Below, piece by piece: positions 11,435 to 23,883 of a DNA stretch of 64,000 nt; within the stretch, counting starts at the first letter, position 1; the number at the start of each line of letters is the position of its first letter. The position numbers and the translations under genes were made by a program. This DNA comes from Anastrepha obliqua (lineage: Eukaryota > Arthropoda > Insecta > Diptera > Tephritidae), in assembly GCF_027943255.1 (NCBI RefSeq), contig NC_072893.1:58188001-58252000 (forward strand), written 5' to 3'. A model generated the notes under the pieces. That model did not search any database and was not told the DNA's origin. It was given only the letters and a program-made list of their open reading frames with translations.

Positions 11435-13601
11435 AAAAAAACTTGAAACATTTCGGAAATCCAATAATCAGCCGATAGCAAGGTGCGATTTGACTCCTTT
11501 AGAATATTTTTTGCGGGCAACCATTTATATTAGAACAAATGTTACACTAACCATCCGTGAGCTATTAAAGAGTTCAAACATGAAATCGTAGTTGCTATTG
11601 ATGAGATAAATTCCGAAAAACTAGATTGACAGAAACGGTTAATGTGAAGCCAGACGTAAAAGTCCAAGAAAAACAAGTTACTTGAAAAATGTTCATGCGT
11701 CCTTTATTTATAGCCGAATTAAATTTAATTCCAAAAGCTAGGAAGATTACCCTGTACATACCACCACGCCATACCACCTGACAAGAAATAGAAGTTCGCC
11801 GTATACCCCGGAGTTTAAAGCATTTTTACAGGGCAATTTTGTACTACTATTCCCATATAAACACAAACTCTGCGCCTCCAAACCCGACGTGCATGTTGAC
11901 GTAGTAGATGGATTTCTTCAAAGCAATCGGACACTCAAGAGGTTTTTTTTAATTCCGGTCTTGATTTGCCAGTTTTGACTGAACTTTGATAATTTCAATG
12001 CTGTATACATTTTGTTGGCGTTCGATATAGTTCTGGATGAATTCTTGTACCTTAAGAAAATCAAATAGGGAAAACAAACAATAAACTATGAGACACCCCA
12101 ATTGAAAAACCTCTGACTTCAGTACCTGAGTGAATTTATTAGCAAAATAGTATTGACTCAAATACTACAGAGATTGATATTTCAAAGTGATGAAAACAGG
12201 TCGTTTCTAATACAACATCGTTACCCACATAACGAATTGGATTAGAAACTTAACAAAAAGATTACAAATTTTATTTACTGCACTAATTTTGTATATATGT
12301 GTGTGCATATGTGTAGATTTTGTGGCGTAGTTTCGGCAACTAAAGCAAAGCTTTCATTAATCAATCTCATCAAAAACGATTTACACAAAAAATGCAAAAG
12401 AAAAAAATGCAAAAATACCCGAAGGATACGAGTACAATACCACATTTTTCAGCTATCAAATTGCAGGCAAGCAGTGAAAAACAATAAAACTCAAATAAAA
12501 TAAATAAATCCATCACATCAATCAATGGGAAAACAAACAGCTGGTCTTAACATACAACATTACGAAGGCTTCGGTTTAATGCGTTTCAGCGATTTACGGA
12601 AATCGGAAAAGAACGCATCAGGGGAGTTGTAAGCACAAATTGCACTAACAAAATGCTAGTGACCATAGTAATAAATAATAGCAATTTATTGGTTGTTAAA
12701 TAAACAATGACATAGATACATTTAATAAAGTTAATAAAGCGAAACATAAAATTACCCAGGACGGCACACAGAAGCGAAAAGAACGAAAAAAAAAAGAAAT
12801 CGGATAGGCAGAGTATGGACGTGAGCTAGACTACATTAAATAACTATAGCACAGGCAGTTATTGATAAGTTTTGGAAATTTGTAGAAAAACATAATTCAT
12901 CCTCCTACAAAAATCATATATCATATAATTTTCAACTTTGTATAAAGTAAAAAAAAAAATGCAATAAAGTTTGATGAAAATTTTAAGTATGTAGAGTTGT
13001 AGCCCATTGAATTTTGGTATAACAAGGTGCAAGTTTCAGTTAGCTGAAAATTTTGTTGATTTTTTAGAATTTTTGTTTGCTGCCTGTGATGGATGTGTTC
13101 TTTTTTATAACAAAGCGTCGAATATTCGTTTTATGAAGAAAATGTATAAGACAGTCGGAAAAAAATTGTCACAAATCAACGCGAGTTTTCATATACCTGA
13201 AACTTGCACTTAATTTACCAAAATTTAATGAGTTTTAATCCTTTATATCTAAAATTTTTCTAAAAATACTGAACAGTGAAATTTGTTCAAGTGTGTTTTT
13301 AATTTTCAGAATGTCTTGACAGCTAGGTTTATATGATTTATAAGAGAATAAACTGTATTTTCATCAAAAAACTATTAAAAAAATAATAAAATAAATAAAA
13401 AATTATAAAAAATATCTAAACAATTTTTTTAAATATTATTTTATAATTATTTTTATTATTATTATTTTTAAAAATATTAAAAAAAATTAAAATTATTAAC
13501 AAAAAAAATCAATCAAACTTGTTAAGGGGATGCACCACTGTGATTTTTCAAACAAATCGATTTGTTTTTTTGCATTTTCCCAAAGTAGATATATTCAAAA
13601 A
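11435..13601. other. No gene recognised; very AT-rich stretch at 13.37-13.51 kb
   Basis: Short chance frames only. From about 13,370 to 13,510 the sequence is almost pure A/T with repeated AAAT/TTAT motifs, directly before the Helitron-like block. Confidence 0.4.
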
Positions 13602-15011
13602 TCTATATATATAAAAAGAAGTTACATTTCCTTGGTAATCTTATAACTCAAGAACCGCCGAACCGATTAACACAAAAATTTCAGAGTTCCTTTCTATCTT
13701 TGAGGAGGTGGTTTGTGTGAAGTTTGATTGAAATCGGTGCAGCCGTTCCTGACATTTTATGTGAGTAATGGTTTCCTCTCATACGAAATGCCTGTAATAT
13801 ACTGTTTCTTGAAATAATTTTCAATATTTTGTTTTTACATTCAAATAGTAATATAATGTTTTTTGAAAAAATTTTGAATCTTTTGCTGTTACATTCAAAT
13901 ACTAATATATTGTACTAAAAGAATACCACGTGCAAGAAAATCGGTGCAGCCGTTCCTGACATTTTATGTGAGTAATGGTTTCCTCTCATACGAAATGCCT
14001 GTAATTAATAGCAAACGACGTTAATTTGTTGTGAATTTGTTAGCACATGCCAATGCTATGGACGTACCGCAAAAGTGAATTGTTTGTTTTGTGTTTGTAA
14101 ACGCCAAAGTGTACGCCGTATCGACGTGCAGCAGAAAACCGCTTAACCTCAAGACCAACAACAACAGTGTAGTCTACGATCAATTTGATTGAAATCGGTG
14201 CAGCCGTTCCTGACATTTTATGTGAGTAATGGTTTCCTCTCATACGAAATGCCTGTAATATCCTGTTTTTTGAAATAATTTTCAATATTTCGCTATTACA
14301 TTTAATTAGTAATATATTGTACTGAAAGAATGCCACGCGCAAGACGAGCAAACATTCTATATACATAAAAAGAAGTTACATTTCCTTGGTAATCTTATAA
14401 CTCAAGAACCGCCGAACCGATTGACACAAAAATTTTAGAGTTCTTTTCTATCTTTGAGGAGGTGGTTTGTGTGAAGTTTGATTGAAATCGGTGCAGCCGT
14501 TCTTGAGTTATGACATTTTATGTGAGTAATGGTTTCCTCTCATACGAAATGCCTGTATGGGGAAAACAACAACAAATACACAGCCGCTTATAAGCGTTTC
14601 TGTTATACTGTTGTGGTTGTAAGTGTATTATGTTAATATTAATTTTGGACGAAAATATAATAAAAACTGGAGTATTCAGGGACTGGAAAAACATTTTGAA
14701 CTTTATTTATTTTAGCATAATTTATTTAGCGTAAAAAATTGAAATGGAAATTAAAGAATCGAAGTTTAATTACAAGTTTTTATCGGCTCTTTCACCTTAC
14801 CTGTATATAGGTGACCACCACAATCAAATTTTAAAAAAGTACAGAAAAGGCTATTGTGACATCTTTAGAAAGTATGTTGAATGAAAAAAATCAACTAATT
14901 CAACTGTTTAAACATTTTACGAGTTCTATAAATTCTTAATATGAAAAATTTCTTGCGATATAAAAAAAACATTTTATGTATGGTGGTGCGAAGCCCACTG
15001 GGAAATGCTAG
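13602..15011 (+). mobile_element. Helitron-like element(s), nested and internally repeated
   Basis: Two copies of a Helitron-style 5' end, TCTATATAYATAAAAAGAAG, begin at 13602 and 14356. Each is followed by the same roughly 190 bp ('CTCAAGAACCGCCGAACCGATT', 'GAGGAGGTGGTTTGTGTGAAG'). A plausible 3' end lies at 14985-15011: a weak hairpin (GTGG...CCAC) followed by CTAG, with T next. The inner copy seems to have entered just after a short ATG-started frame at 14330 (MPRARRAN). A roughly 67-bp motif recurs four times (separate entry). No Rep or helicase domain is readable, so the elements are truncated. Confidence 0.6.
13730..14557 (+). repeat. Four copies of a 67-74 bp Helitron-derived motif
   Basis: Copies at 13730-13796, 13937-14003, 14191-14257 and 14484-14557 run from (G/A)AAATCGGTGCAGCCGTTC to CATACGAAATGCCTGTA. 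The first three all lack a short GAGTTAT-containing stretch that the fourth retains. This indicates that copies 1-3 arose by duplication from one another while copy 4 belongs to a separate insertion. Confidence 0.85.
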
Positions 15012-15573
15012 TAATATGTAAAAAAATAATATGTAAAAATAAATGTTAACTTAAAATCTTGAAAATTGACGAAGTTATACCCAATACAATAAGTGCAGGT
15101 AGTGACTTTTCTGAACACGGTGGCCTTGATTTCTCGAAGACTTATGAACCGATTTTAATTTTTTTTTAATTGTTGTACATGTATTGGCTACAGTCGTACA
15201 CAGCCGTTTTTAAAAATTCCAAAAATTAATATTTTTCAAGCCTTTCGAAAACAAAAAAAACGGTAAAAACACAAACTCATTTTTCAAAGCTGCACAATTT
15301 TCTCAAAAAAAAAAAAATAATAATAATAAAATAAAAAACCACGTACGACGATAGCCATTGATGTGTAGATTAAGCATTTTTTGATTTTTGCTTTCAGATG
15401 ATTTTTCACCACTGTATCGTGGCCGCAAGGGTACATCAGGTTTTTATGACGAAATTTTTTTTTTCGAAATTTGTTCTTAAGTTGATGGAGAGGATCATGA
15501 GAAATTCAACATTCCTACTGCAAAGGTAGATCGCTTAAGGCAGTTTTGTACCCGTCTATTGCAGCCAGGTGTA
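15012..15573. other. AT-rich DNA, no gene recognised
   Basis: Includes A-rich tracts near 15,305-15,345. The block CACCACTGT occurs here (about 15,411) and left of the Helitron block (about 13,530), which might mark an older element that hosted the Helitrons. This is unproven. Confidence 0.3.
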
Positions 15574-15783
15574 GCAGCTTATATTTGTAAAGCACGAACT
15601 GCGTTTCGCAAGCTAAGCATACTGTGGCGATCTCTCACCCTGTCACTAAAAACTTAAATCTTCAGTATCGGCGTAAAATCTGTTCTATATGGTTCTGAAA
15701 ATTGGCTTGTGTCTGACCACATAAGTCGACGTCTTCATAGGTTTGTCAGAAAGTGCCTCAGAATTATATGCCGTATCTTCTGG
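15574..15783 (+). pseudogene. Non-LTR retrotransposon relic (RTE-like 3' part of RT ORF)
   Basis: A 70-codon frame with one internal stop reads ICKARTAFRKLSILWRS, then SIGVKSVLYGSENWLVSDHI, then LHRFVRKCLRII. This matches the well-known block after the reverse transcriptase domain of endonuclease/RT non-LTR elements ('KARTAF--L--IW', 'VKSVLLYG-ETW', 'LQ-F-N-CLR-I'). Upstream sequence back to about 15,480 may belong to it, but the frame is lost. It is a dead 5'-truncated fragment. The RTE-like label is from memory of such sequences and is tentative. Confidence 0.7.
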
Positions 15784-18700
15784 ACAAGAACAACGGATGT
15801 CGGACTCTCGAAAGATCCAGTTATTTCGATCATAGGAAGATTTATCTTGACGGCTACGGCAATATTAAGAAGGTAAAGGGGACGGGAAGGAACGGACAAG
15901 GGGAAAAATCTTCATAATTGGATTATGCCACTAACGAAATGAGATAAAATAGACAATTTCGAAATTGCTTCATTTAATGGTGCAAATCTAAAGCTGCCGA
16001 AAGTGGAAAAATTTCGACGTGTTATTTTTGGCTCCACATTTCACTCGAAGAAAAGCGCATAACTCGCTTTACTCGTGCCAGATTACGCCTGGTAAAGACT
16101 GGAGACTGAAACTGTTGCTAATATATTGGAAGTTAGCTGTTGGAAGGCCAAATTCTCATTGCTAAACTGGCGTATTCGAGCAGTCCGCTCTTAGTAACAA
16201 TTGGAAGATACTCTTAGATTTATTATTTAATTTTTTATTTGAAATTTTCTGTTGCTAAGACTGCGCTTCCGCTTAGTGTACTATTAGGCTGAGGTTTATG
16301 GATTTTTGAATCAGAAGCAGACTGAAGCAAAATATTTTTGGCTCTTAGATCCCAAAAAACCTTTGGCTCTTAGGCTACACCTTCGAAATCTATACAACTG
16401 ACTAGGCCGCAAAGTTGACAAGTCCTTGCGCATTTGTAGATAATCGGGTTGTCATCGCAGTATCTAACGGTAGCGACTAACTCGAAGATATCTACGATGT
16501 CTTCGACAGCAAAGCGCTATTTTGCGCTGGATTCTGGGGCATAGTAGTGTTCCGATTATGTTTTAGCTCTCTGGTTAAGAAATGTTCCGCATTTTATGCT
16601 TATTTTGAAGGTCGATTCTTTTAAAAGCTTTTATAGTCTGTTAGTGGCAATGTAGATATTAAACATCTCTGGGTATCGCATCACAGCGGCAGCCACTTTA
16701 CCATCGAGCTTTGAGCCAACTCTCTTACAACGGCTCGTCTCCATTCTTCCCTCGAGGTTCGGATTATCCTAAATATTGTGGTGGTAATTGGCGGCAAGTG
16801 TGCATAGTACAACAGTCCGAAAGGCTCCGTAATACCGGTTAGCAGCTTATTGTGACCAACTAGAGATCAAAACTCTGGAGATCAAATGGTGAAAGGGCCA
16901 TAAAATCTCGACGGATTTGGGGTAAGTTTATCGGCCAACTTGAAGAGTTGGTTTTGGATTTTTTGCCATCGCTGCAATGTGGTTTTTGTTTTTTTTTTGC
17001 TTTATGAATAATGCCATCGGGTAGTTTTTGGACACTTTTATTTCTCCATTTCCTATTGAATGCATTACCAAATTAAAGTAATTTTATTAAAAAAACGAAA
17101 TGAACACAAAATAATATATGGTTATGAAGAACATGTATGTATTTCCTCTGGGATCGAATCGGGGTAACATATCAACTTTTATTGTGCTCTCATTTATTAC
17201 ACACTTTTTTTTTAATTTAATAGTTCGCCCTCAACCAATGCACACACTAATTTTTTCTAGTCAATCGTTTTTCGTAATTTTTCCTCACAGCTGAATGTCG
17301 CCGTTTAATGCTTCTCTTCTTTTGTTACTGTCATTGGGTAATATAGAAAAAAATACAAAACAACAAATAAAAAGTAATGCGTAATTACGCCTAGCACAAA
17401 CCATCACACGCAGGATCACCTTCGCAATCGATTGATCCCACACACGCATAGGGCAATGCTTTCAATCTCTGGAAGTGCAGATTATGGCGCCACCATTGTA
17501 GCGATACACCCACACATACACACACACACACTATATGGGGCCACAAATCGCTGTAGACATGTCTTTCACTTATGACTATATTTGAATATAATCGTGCATA
17601 CATTTAGGCTTTACATCACACATGCTTGTGCTCGTATGTATGAATGAAAGTGTGGATTGTGTGTTTATGTTTTGCTGTTATTTTAGCTTTCCTCTGCCAA
17701 TGGCTGGAATATCAAACGAATTTCTATTTGTTATTGTTTGTGTGTGTATTTGTCTACTTCCGCTTGTGTACATATTTGATTTATTGCTGATTTTGTTGTG
17801 GCTTTGCTTTGTGTTATTCTTTGCTATCTGATACCAAATATGACTAATGTGTCACAGTGCGCATTACGACAGCTGCAACAGTAAATCTGATTGTAGTAAA
17901 TTTTTATATACGCTACCGGAATTTATCGCAAACATTTCATTTCAATGCTAAATTAAATGCTTAAATGAGCATCGCCTTTTAGTGGAATAAGAATTGATAT
18001 TAATTTAAATGGAATAAAATTCAAGTTTTAATTTATTTGGTTTAATTTTATTCAAAATATTTATTTTGGTTAATTTTATTCAAAATATTTAAACATTAAT
18101 TAGCTTGGCTCAAAAAGGTGCAGAGAAATATGTCAATGTGAGTGTTCTATAGGTTTTTCTTATAACTAATTATGGATAACCATGGAGGTTAGGCGGCACC
18201 TGTCTAATTTGTTATATATTCCACCGTGCGACAGTAAAAGATATCCAGGGAAATCCTTATTAATAATTAAAACTATAGAACTTGCATGGTATTGCTACAT
18301 TAATTAAATTTTGTAAAGGACTTTAAATTTTTAAAGGACAAAATGTTCAAAAAATAGTTTTGAATACTACTTATACAATCTAAAATATTAAAACCGATAT
18401 AAAGTGAAAGAATATTTCCCAACTATTATCAAATATTAATTGTTTTCTTTTCGCCAGGACATATATAGAGCAATTACGTTCCTTGAAAAATGTATCCTAG
18501 ATATGGATACCAACTGAAAAAGTGTTTATCCAACTGTTAAAACAAAATGTTTTGCCTTATAACTATAGAACAATAATGCCCTTTGAAAGATGTGCTTTTA
18601 AAAAAATATGAAATAGAGTTATATGTACATATGCAGGAATACATACCACAAGTTTGTTCGTCTTGCTGTTTTATAAAAACATAAAAACAAATAGTTGAAC

Positions 18701-18997
18701 TTTCTCCCTCTGAACTAAAGTATGAATATACGCAGTGGATACCTCTATTACATTTTCCCTTTGCAACTTTAAAGTCGTTTAAAAAATTTAATTCATTATA
18801 AAAGGAAAAACTGTGTATGGTGCGTTACAAAAGCTTTAGTTTCACGAGCACATGAAATTTTTTCTGGATAACAAAAAAGCAGTTTTTTCAAATCAGTGTA
18901 AGTATTAATAGCAGGTGCCTACAATAAATCAGCAATTCATTATAGTGCCATAAATCTCATTCAAAAAAGGACCCTCGTAAACTTAAAACAGTTCTTC
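15784..18997. other. No gene recognised; possible retroelement debris
   Basis: A stretch near 16,660-16,720 reads IKHLWVSHHSGSH in one frame, faintly like the 'WVPGHSG' block of an RNase H domain, but it cannot be extended. The rest holds simple repeats and AT-rich DNA. Confidence 0.35.
17506..17531. repeat. (CA)n-rich microsatellite
   Basis: An interrupted CA repeat, pure for the last roughly 18 bases. Confidence 0.85.
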
Positions 18998-19069
18998 TCA
19001 TCTTTTTAAAGTATTGTCCAACGTTTCTGCACCACATAAAAGGACGCTAATGATAGCTGCATGTAACAT
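18998..19069 (-). pseudogene. Short non-LTR RT-ORF fragment
   Basis: 24 codons ending in a stop read AAIISVLLCGAETLDNTLKR. This resembles the 'I-PVLLYGAETW' block that follows the reverse transcriptase domain in non-LTR elements, also seen at 15,574 and 53,584. Too short for clade assignment and possibly chance. Confidence 0.35.
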
Positions 19070-19206
19070 GTGTCCCAATACGTAAAGACTCTTTGTATGC
19101 TGCCAGAAGGTGCTCTTTCTTGTCCTTGCTTGTCTCTAAGCCAACCTCTTTTGCTTCCTTCTCTCAGTCAGAGTAAGACGCGAAGCATCGTGATATTATT
19201 CAGCCA

Positions 19207-19592
19207 ATGATCGGTACAAAACTGAGTTTCGAACAAACAGCTTATATCAAATTTTGTTTTAAAATCGGTAGAACCTTTACCGAAACATTTGAATTGATGA
19301 AAAAATTGTATGGCGTTGATTGTCTATCCCGTGCCAGAGTTCATGAGTGGTTCACACGTTTCAGAGATGGTTGTGAGAGCATAAATGGCAATGCAAATAC
19401 GGGCCGCCCAAAATCAGTAATCACCGAAAAACCATGAAAGGAAAACATTTTGCGTCCCTAGAGGCCATCCGAAAGGCTTATACCGACATGCTGAAGGACA
19501 TTCCGGTCAATGACCTGAAACACTCCTTGAAAAAGCTTTTAGATCGCACAAAACAGTGTATCGAGATCAGAGGGGATTATTTTGAATAAATA
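19207..19592 (+). pseudogene. Internally deleted mariner-like transposase
   Basis: The first part (76 codons, 19207-19437) is a mariner-type N-terminal helix-turn-helix domain, with FCFKIGRTFTETFELMKKLY, the SRARVHEWFTRFRDG block and a GRPKS linker. It stops at 19435-19437. Directly after, 19440-19592 reads like a mariner C-terminus: EAIRKAYTDMLKDIPVNDL, then LDRTKQCIEIRGDYFE and a stop. The whole catalytic region between them is missing, so this is a deletion derivative of the kind that gives rise to mariner MITEs. It is a different lineage from the intact copy at 7,975. Terminal repeats are not clear. Confidence 0.75.
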
Positions 19593-19782
19593 AACTATAA
19601 GTTATCAGAACAAAGCTCCTGCCGTTTCTATTTTATCTCAGTCTTGTTTGTTTGGACTTCACTTTGTATGGTAAACGGTTAGTTTAAGAATTTGAAAAAT
19701 GCGCCGCTTTTTATTTGAGCTGAGAAATATTAAAATCGAATAATCAACCGAAATGGTGATATTAATTCGCTGTCTACAAACA

Positions 19783-19865
19783 AACCTTCGGCCGAGCGTC
19801 TCCTCCAATTTGTGGTGTGCGTGTTGATGTTGTTCCCCAGATGAAGGAATCTACATTTTTTTGAT
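19783..19865 (-). mobile_element. SINE 3' fragment
   Basis: On the minus strand it matches the 3' body of the local SINE: a GGAACAACATCAACACGCAC-like block, then CACCACAAATTGGAGGAG and GCTCGGCCGAA. The tRNA-like head is absent. Confidence 0.6.
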
Positions 19866-20861
19866 GGCCCCTAATGGTTATTGGATTTTTATGGCATTCA
19901 GGAGTTTCTGCAACAATAATTAGAATGAACTTGTTGCTAAGGTTTGTGAAAATTAGGGTAAGAAAAAGTATTTCGTAAAGCGACAAAAAAGACCGAAATC
20001 TTTACAATTTATAAAAAACTGCATAAATTTTGGTAAACAATTTTTCGCAAGTATATTTACTAAAATTCAGTCAAATGCTATAAATTTGGGTAAACTGGTA
20101 TGAATTTCCTACTACGCGCGACTGCTGAAAAACCTCCGGATGAAGATGCAAATAGTCCACGTATTTTCGACCACCCCAAAAAAGGCATCAATAGTTTATG
20201 ACCACCAGCAGAAGAAGTTATGGCTTGAGAGAATGCAATGAACATTTCAACATTTATGATTTAATTTAATTTAAAATTTAAAATGTTATTTAATTTTGTG
20301 CTCGTATGTAAATTTTCTCACACGCATTGTTGGACTGCAGGCTATACACAAAATGGAAGCTCCCGGAAATTAAAAGTGGATTGAATGCATCTCTCAAGAT
20401 TTTACGCTGTATTTTCATCAAAGACACTTCTTTCGTTAAACTTTTTTTCTCAACTGAATAGCAATTTTTATTGTTTTCAACAATTTCATTTCAAATTATC
20501 CAAAATTACCATCCATAACATTTTGAATTGCTTTCTCTGTACCGACTGATTTCAAAACATTAAAAAAAGGAATTTGAATTTGACAATAATAATGTTTTCA
20601 CATTTACAAGGATTCAGTTACTCGGATTATTTTGTATAATATATTTCAGTTGATATGTAATTAGTATTAGCTTAAAAATTGTTTAAACTGATATTAAATT
20701 TTTGAGTTGGAACATATTTACAGCCTGGAAATCAATAGGACCTGAGCCCCTTCTGACCAAGGACAAAATATCATCACGGAAGATTTCACAAGTGACGAAC
20801 ATCACCAACCTGTGAGCTACACCAGGCTAAGTCCTTACTTAATATAAAAGAAATAAATAAA
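19866..20861. other. AT-rich DNA, no gene recognised
   Basis: Only short frames and homopolymer-rich sequence. I see no element ends. Confidence 0.4.
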
Positions 20862-21000
20862 TAATTGGCGCATACACTTCTGTCAGGTGTTTGGCCGAGC
20901 TCCTCCTCCTACAGTTTTAAGCCGCCTTCGAATGGCAAATATTTTGTACGACGAGCTTTTTCATAGCAGAAATACACTTGGAGGCTTGGCATTGCAATAT
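20862..21000 (-). mobile_element. SINE 3' fragment
   Basis: Reading from 21000 down, the piece contains the 'CCAAGTGTATTTCTGCTATGAAAAAGCTC'-type body and the GGAGGAGGAGCTCGGCCAAA 3' block, ending in GCGCCAATTA. The tRNA-like head is missing. It is the same family as the copies at 31,840 and 44,225. Confidence 0.7.
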
Positions 21001-22813
21001 ATAGAGATACCTCTACACTTTCTTCTCGAATCATATCATTTCAAGAAGAATCGATGTCCTAGCAGGAAGAATAATAATATTAAGTATGTAAATTTCTCGG
21101 TCTGGTACGGCCAGAGGAGCATCACACACGCTCAAACTGGAGCTGCATGCAATTTTTTTTTAATAGAATCGAAGAGGTTTTAAATCGCTCGAATTACGAA
21201 GGCGAAGGTAAAGACAAGTTTTTACTATAATATTAACTTATTAATTTTTTTTTTATTTTAATTTTGATTTTAAGTTTCAAACTGTGTGCAAAATGTATAA
21301 AAATTCAACAAATTTTCATTAACACTTCAAAGTTTTAATTTTTCAAAGTTTTGTAGGCCATTTTTTAGGTCATGATTATCCATGGAGTTACTTCGCTTAT
21401 AGTTACTTCGAAATATAAAGTCATATGGTTACATTATGATCCCACCTATTCTTATACGTTATGTTAACTCCCATTTACTTATTAACTTCACTAACATTCT
21501 GTACAAACTAACACTCACTCAGTAGAAGACTCACTTTTTACATGCCTAGATGCATATTAACATCATTTACCATTCTTACAAACTCATCTCTGTTAGTCTT
21601 ATGTTATTTCATCCATACTTTCTTCTGTTAATGTTATTATCAACTCCAACTCTACATCGATACTTATGTTAATGCTAATGTTTATGTAAATTCACATACC
21701 TATTTCTGTTTATCCTAATGTTAATCGATACATACATCTACAGTTGCATTCTCTCTGAAACCTAGTTTAATATGTTCTTAGCGCTCAGCTGAGAGTTTAT
21801 ATTGAATTTGAATACTGACGAATAAAGTACTTCTCGTTATTATATTGTTGAATAGTTGCTTATGGTACTAGATAATGTCAAGATTAAGGAGTTGGCGTGG
21901 TGATCCCTCCTGCTCGAGAACCCTTATAGATATGCAATAGACAAATGTCAAAAGTCATGCAAAACTTTGAGACGCCCAAACATTTTTGACACAAATTCTC
22001 GAACTACGCCGTCATCTCGGTATACCTGTGCTGATGTTGTTGTTTTGTGAAAACTCACTCTCGTATGTATGAACATTATGTACGTATGAAGTAAGTTCAT
22101 AAAAGTTTTCACAAAGGCACTTAATACTCTTATCGCTGAGAAAGTGTTAAATGTGCTTGCAAGTGTACTAATTTCATCGAGTGTACTTCATGGCGTTCTC
22201 ACAACATCACAAGCAGATTTACAATCTTTGCTAACACACATTCAGGCGTGTTCATATACAAGCCTGTCTCTTCCCTATTATTGTAAGTATGTACTTGTAT
22301 ATTCAATGCCTGCTCATGCCAGTTTGGATTAAAAGCTAAACTTCCTTGCCATTTTTCACTTTCTCTTTACAATAAGCATTTACATACATCTAAACACAAA
22401 GCACAATTGTTGAATAGAAAAAAGTTTTGTTTGCAAAATTTAAAAGTTATGTGTAACGCATACTTTGTGACGTTATGGTTGATTGTAAATTGCATATCTA
22501 AATCGCACAATGTGGCACGCATCAATGCTCTAACGGGTATTTACGATGCACTATTTCAAAATTGCCAAAGTTAGTACAAAATCAGCCATAAAATGAGCAG
22601 AGCTGTTGGAAGAGAATATCAAAGTGAACTAAGTCAGTGTCACTTATGCAAACATATAAATATTTAATACAGAGTACATCCAGTAAGCAAAAGTTGTGGA
22701 AGTTGCGTGGAGTTTGTAAAAATGTTTTCCACGCAACCGTCATCAGAAATTCAGAATAGAGTCCTGTGGCAATTTCTCAATATCCGACTATGATTTGACA
22801 CCAAATTCAAATA
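21001..22813. other. No gene recognised; possible LTR-like segment
   Basis: Between about 21,400 and 21,860 a TTA/ACT-rich segment ends with GACGAATAAAGTACTTCTCG, which looks like the polyadenylation-signal end of a solo LTR. I could not define TG...CA ends or a target duplication, so I do not call an LTR. Confidence 0.3.
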
Positions 22814-22885
22814 CAGTAGATTCTGTTTTTATGCGGTTTTTTTTATGCGGTTTTGAAATAGTGCGGTTTTTTTTTAAATTAAAAA

Positions 22886-23128
22886 ATGCATGTCGACCTA
22901 TCGGGAATTGTACATATAAACAAGATTCTAAGCCAGCTAAGCAAAAACTCATCACAGATTACATCAGAAATGCTAACGCCTGCATCACCATCCAGATCAG
23001 ACGTGTACATTTCCTCAAGTGACGGAAGTGATTTTACGCCAAATCCTAAACGAATGCGCAACATGCGGGTATTGTCTGATTCTATTTCTGACGATGTAAA
23101 TTTATTTTTCGATTCTGACGTTTCTTAA
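22886..23128 (+). pseudogene. Relic of pogo-like transposase C-terminal tail
   Basis: An 80-codon frame inside the pogo-type MITE. Its last third is rich in S and D (SPSRSDVYISSSDGSDF, then LSDSISDDVNLFFDSDVS). Such acidic tails end many pogo-family transposases, so I read it as the leftover C-terminus of the parent transposase. No DNA-binding or DDE motif is present, so the call rests on position and composition. Confidence 0.45.
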
Positions 23129-23162
23129 ATAAAGATATAATTTTCAAAAATACAATTTTTTG

Positions 23163-23339
23163 TTTATGCGATTTTATTTAATTATTTCAGATTCATGCGG
23201 TCTATAGAACGTATCTATAGTTATAATATGGGACTAGTACCCTTTTTTTATGCGATTTTATTACATTATTACAGATTTATGGGGTTCTAAGCACTTTTGA
23301 AACGTATCTATAGTTTTACTATAGCACTGGTAGCTTTTT
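23163..23339. repeat. Two diverged 85-90 bp tandem units inside the pogo MITE
   Basis: Unit 1 (about 23163-23246) and unit 2 (about 23247-23339) share TTTTATGCGATTTTATT, TTTATGNGGT, ACGTATCTATAGTT and a GGACTAGTA/GCACTGGTA block in the same order. The TATGCGGTTTT motif is also within the terminal repeats. Confidence 0.7.
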
Positions 23340-23436
23340 TTATGCTGTTTCTTGCGGAACGTATATACCGCATAAAAACAAAATCTACTGTACTTCATTT
23401 AGGAAGCACAAATTTATAATTTTTGAATATGGCGTC

Positions 23437-23565
23437 ATACGTCAATTATACCTATTTCACACTTGGGAACTAGACAGCTGCAGTATGCGTAAAGTTAAAA
23501 AAAAATCATTTTGTTTATTTAGTAGAAAGGTTAATCAAGAACAAAATTAATTTGCGTTACTTTAT
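23437..23565 (+). mobile_element. Fragment of the small TA-MITE also found at 61,208
   Basis: Shares with 61,250-61,436 the order: CACTTG.GAACTAGACAGCTG, a TATGC.. block, AAAATCA.TTTTTTATTTAGTA, and a terminal 'AAAATTAATTTGCG' resembling the right terminus. The left end is missing. Confidence 0.6.
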
Positions 23566-23883
23566 AAGAATACATAGAGACTAAGGTATTGAGCAGTGGG
23601 ATTAGCTCTATACTCGCTCGAATTTTGTTCAGTGCTCAATTGCTTAAATGTTTGTTCGAGCTTTCAAATAATTTTAGCAGCCAGACAAAAATTTGCAGAT
23701 GTTCTTTAGCTTCCCTATGACGTTGGCACAGTGTATGAATATTTTTGAAGTGAAAACTTCTTTAGAATCGTTGGGAGTGATTTGAGGAAAAGTGAAACGA
23801 AAAAGCGACCTCTTGGCTACGAAGCGTTATATTATATGTTGATATAAACGTAGCGACGAACTAAATAACTTTTATTTTTTCTT

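Larger units (their letters stand above)
22814..23390 (+). mobile_element. Pogo-type MITE with 24-bp terminal repeats
   Basis: The left terminus begins CAGTAGATTCTGTTTTTATG (22814-22837) and the right terminus is its reverse complement (23367-23390), with one mismatch over 24 bp. TA flanks both sides (22812-22813 and 23391-23392), the expected Tc1/mariner/pogo target duplication. The 577-bp interior keeps a short acidic, serine-rich frame (separate entry) and two diverged copies of a roughly 85-90 bp unit containing TTTTATGCGATTTTATT and GAACGTATCTATAG-like motifs, so the subterminal region is repeated. No DDE domain remains. Confidence 0.85.

Noticed and set aside
16660..16720. RNase H relic (WVSHHSGSH)
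   Set aside because: Only a few residues resemble the WVPGHSG block and the flanking catalytic blocks are not readable.
21400..21860. Solo LTR ending in GACGAATAAAGTACTTCTCG
   Set aside because: No TG...CA termini, primer-binding site or target duplication could be defined.
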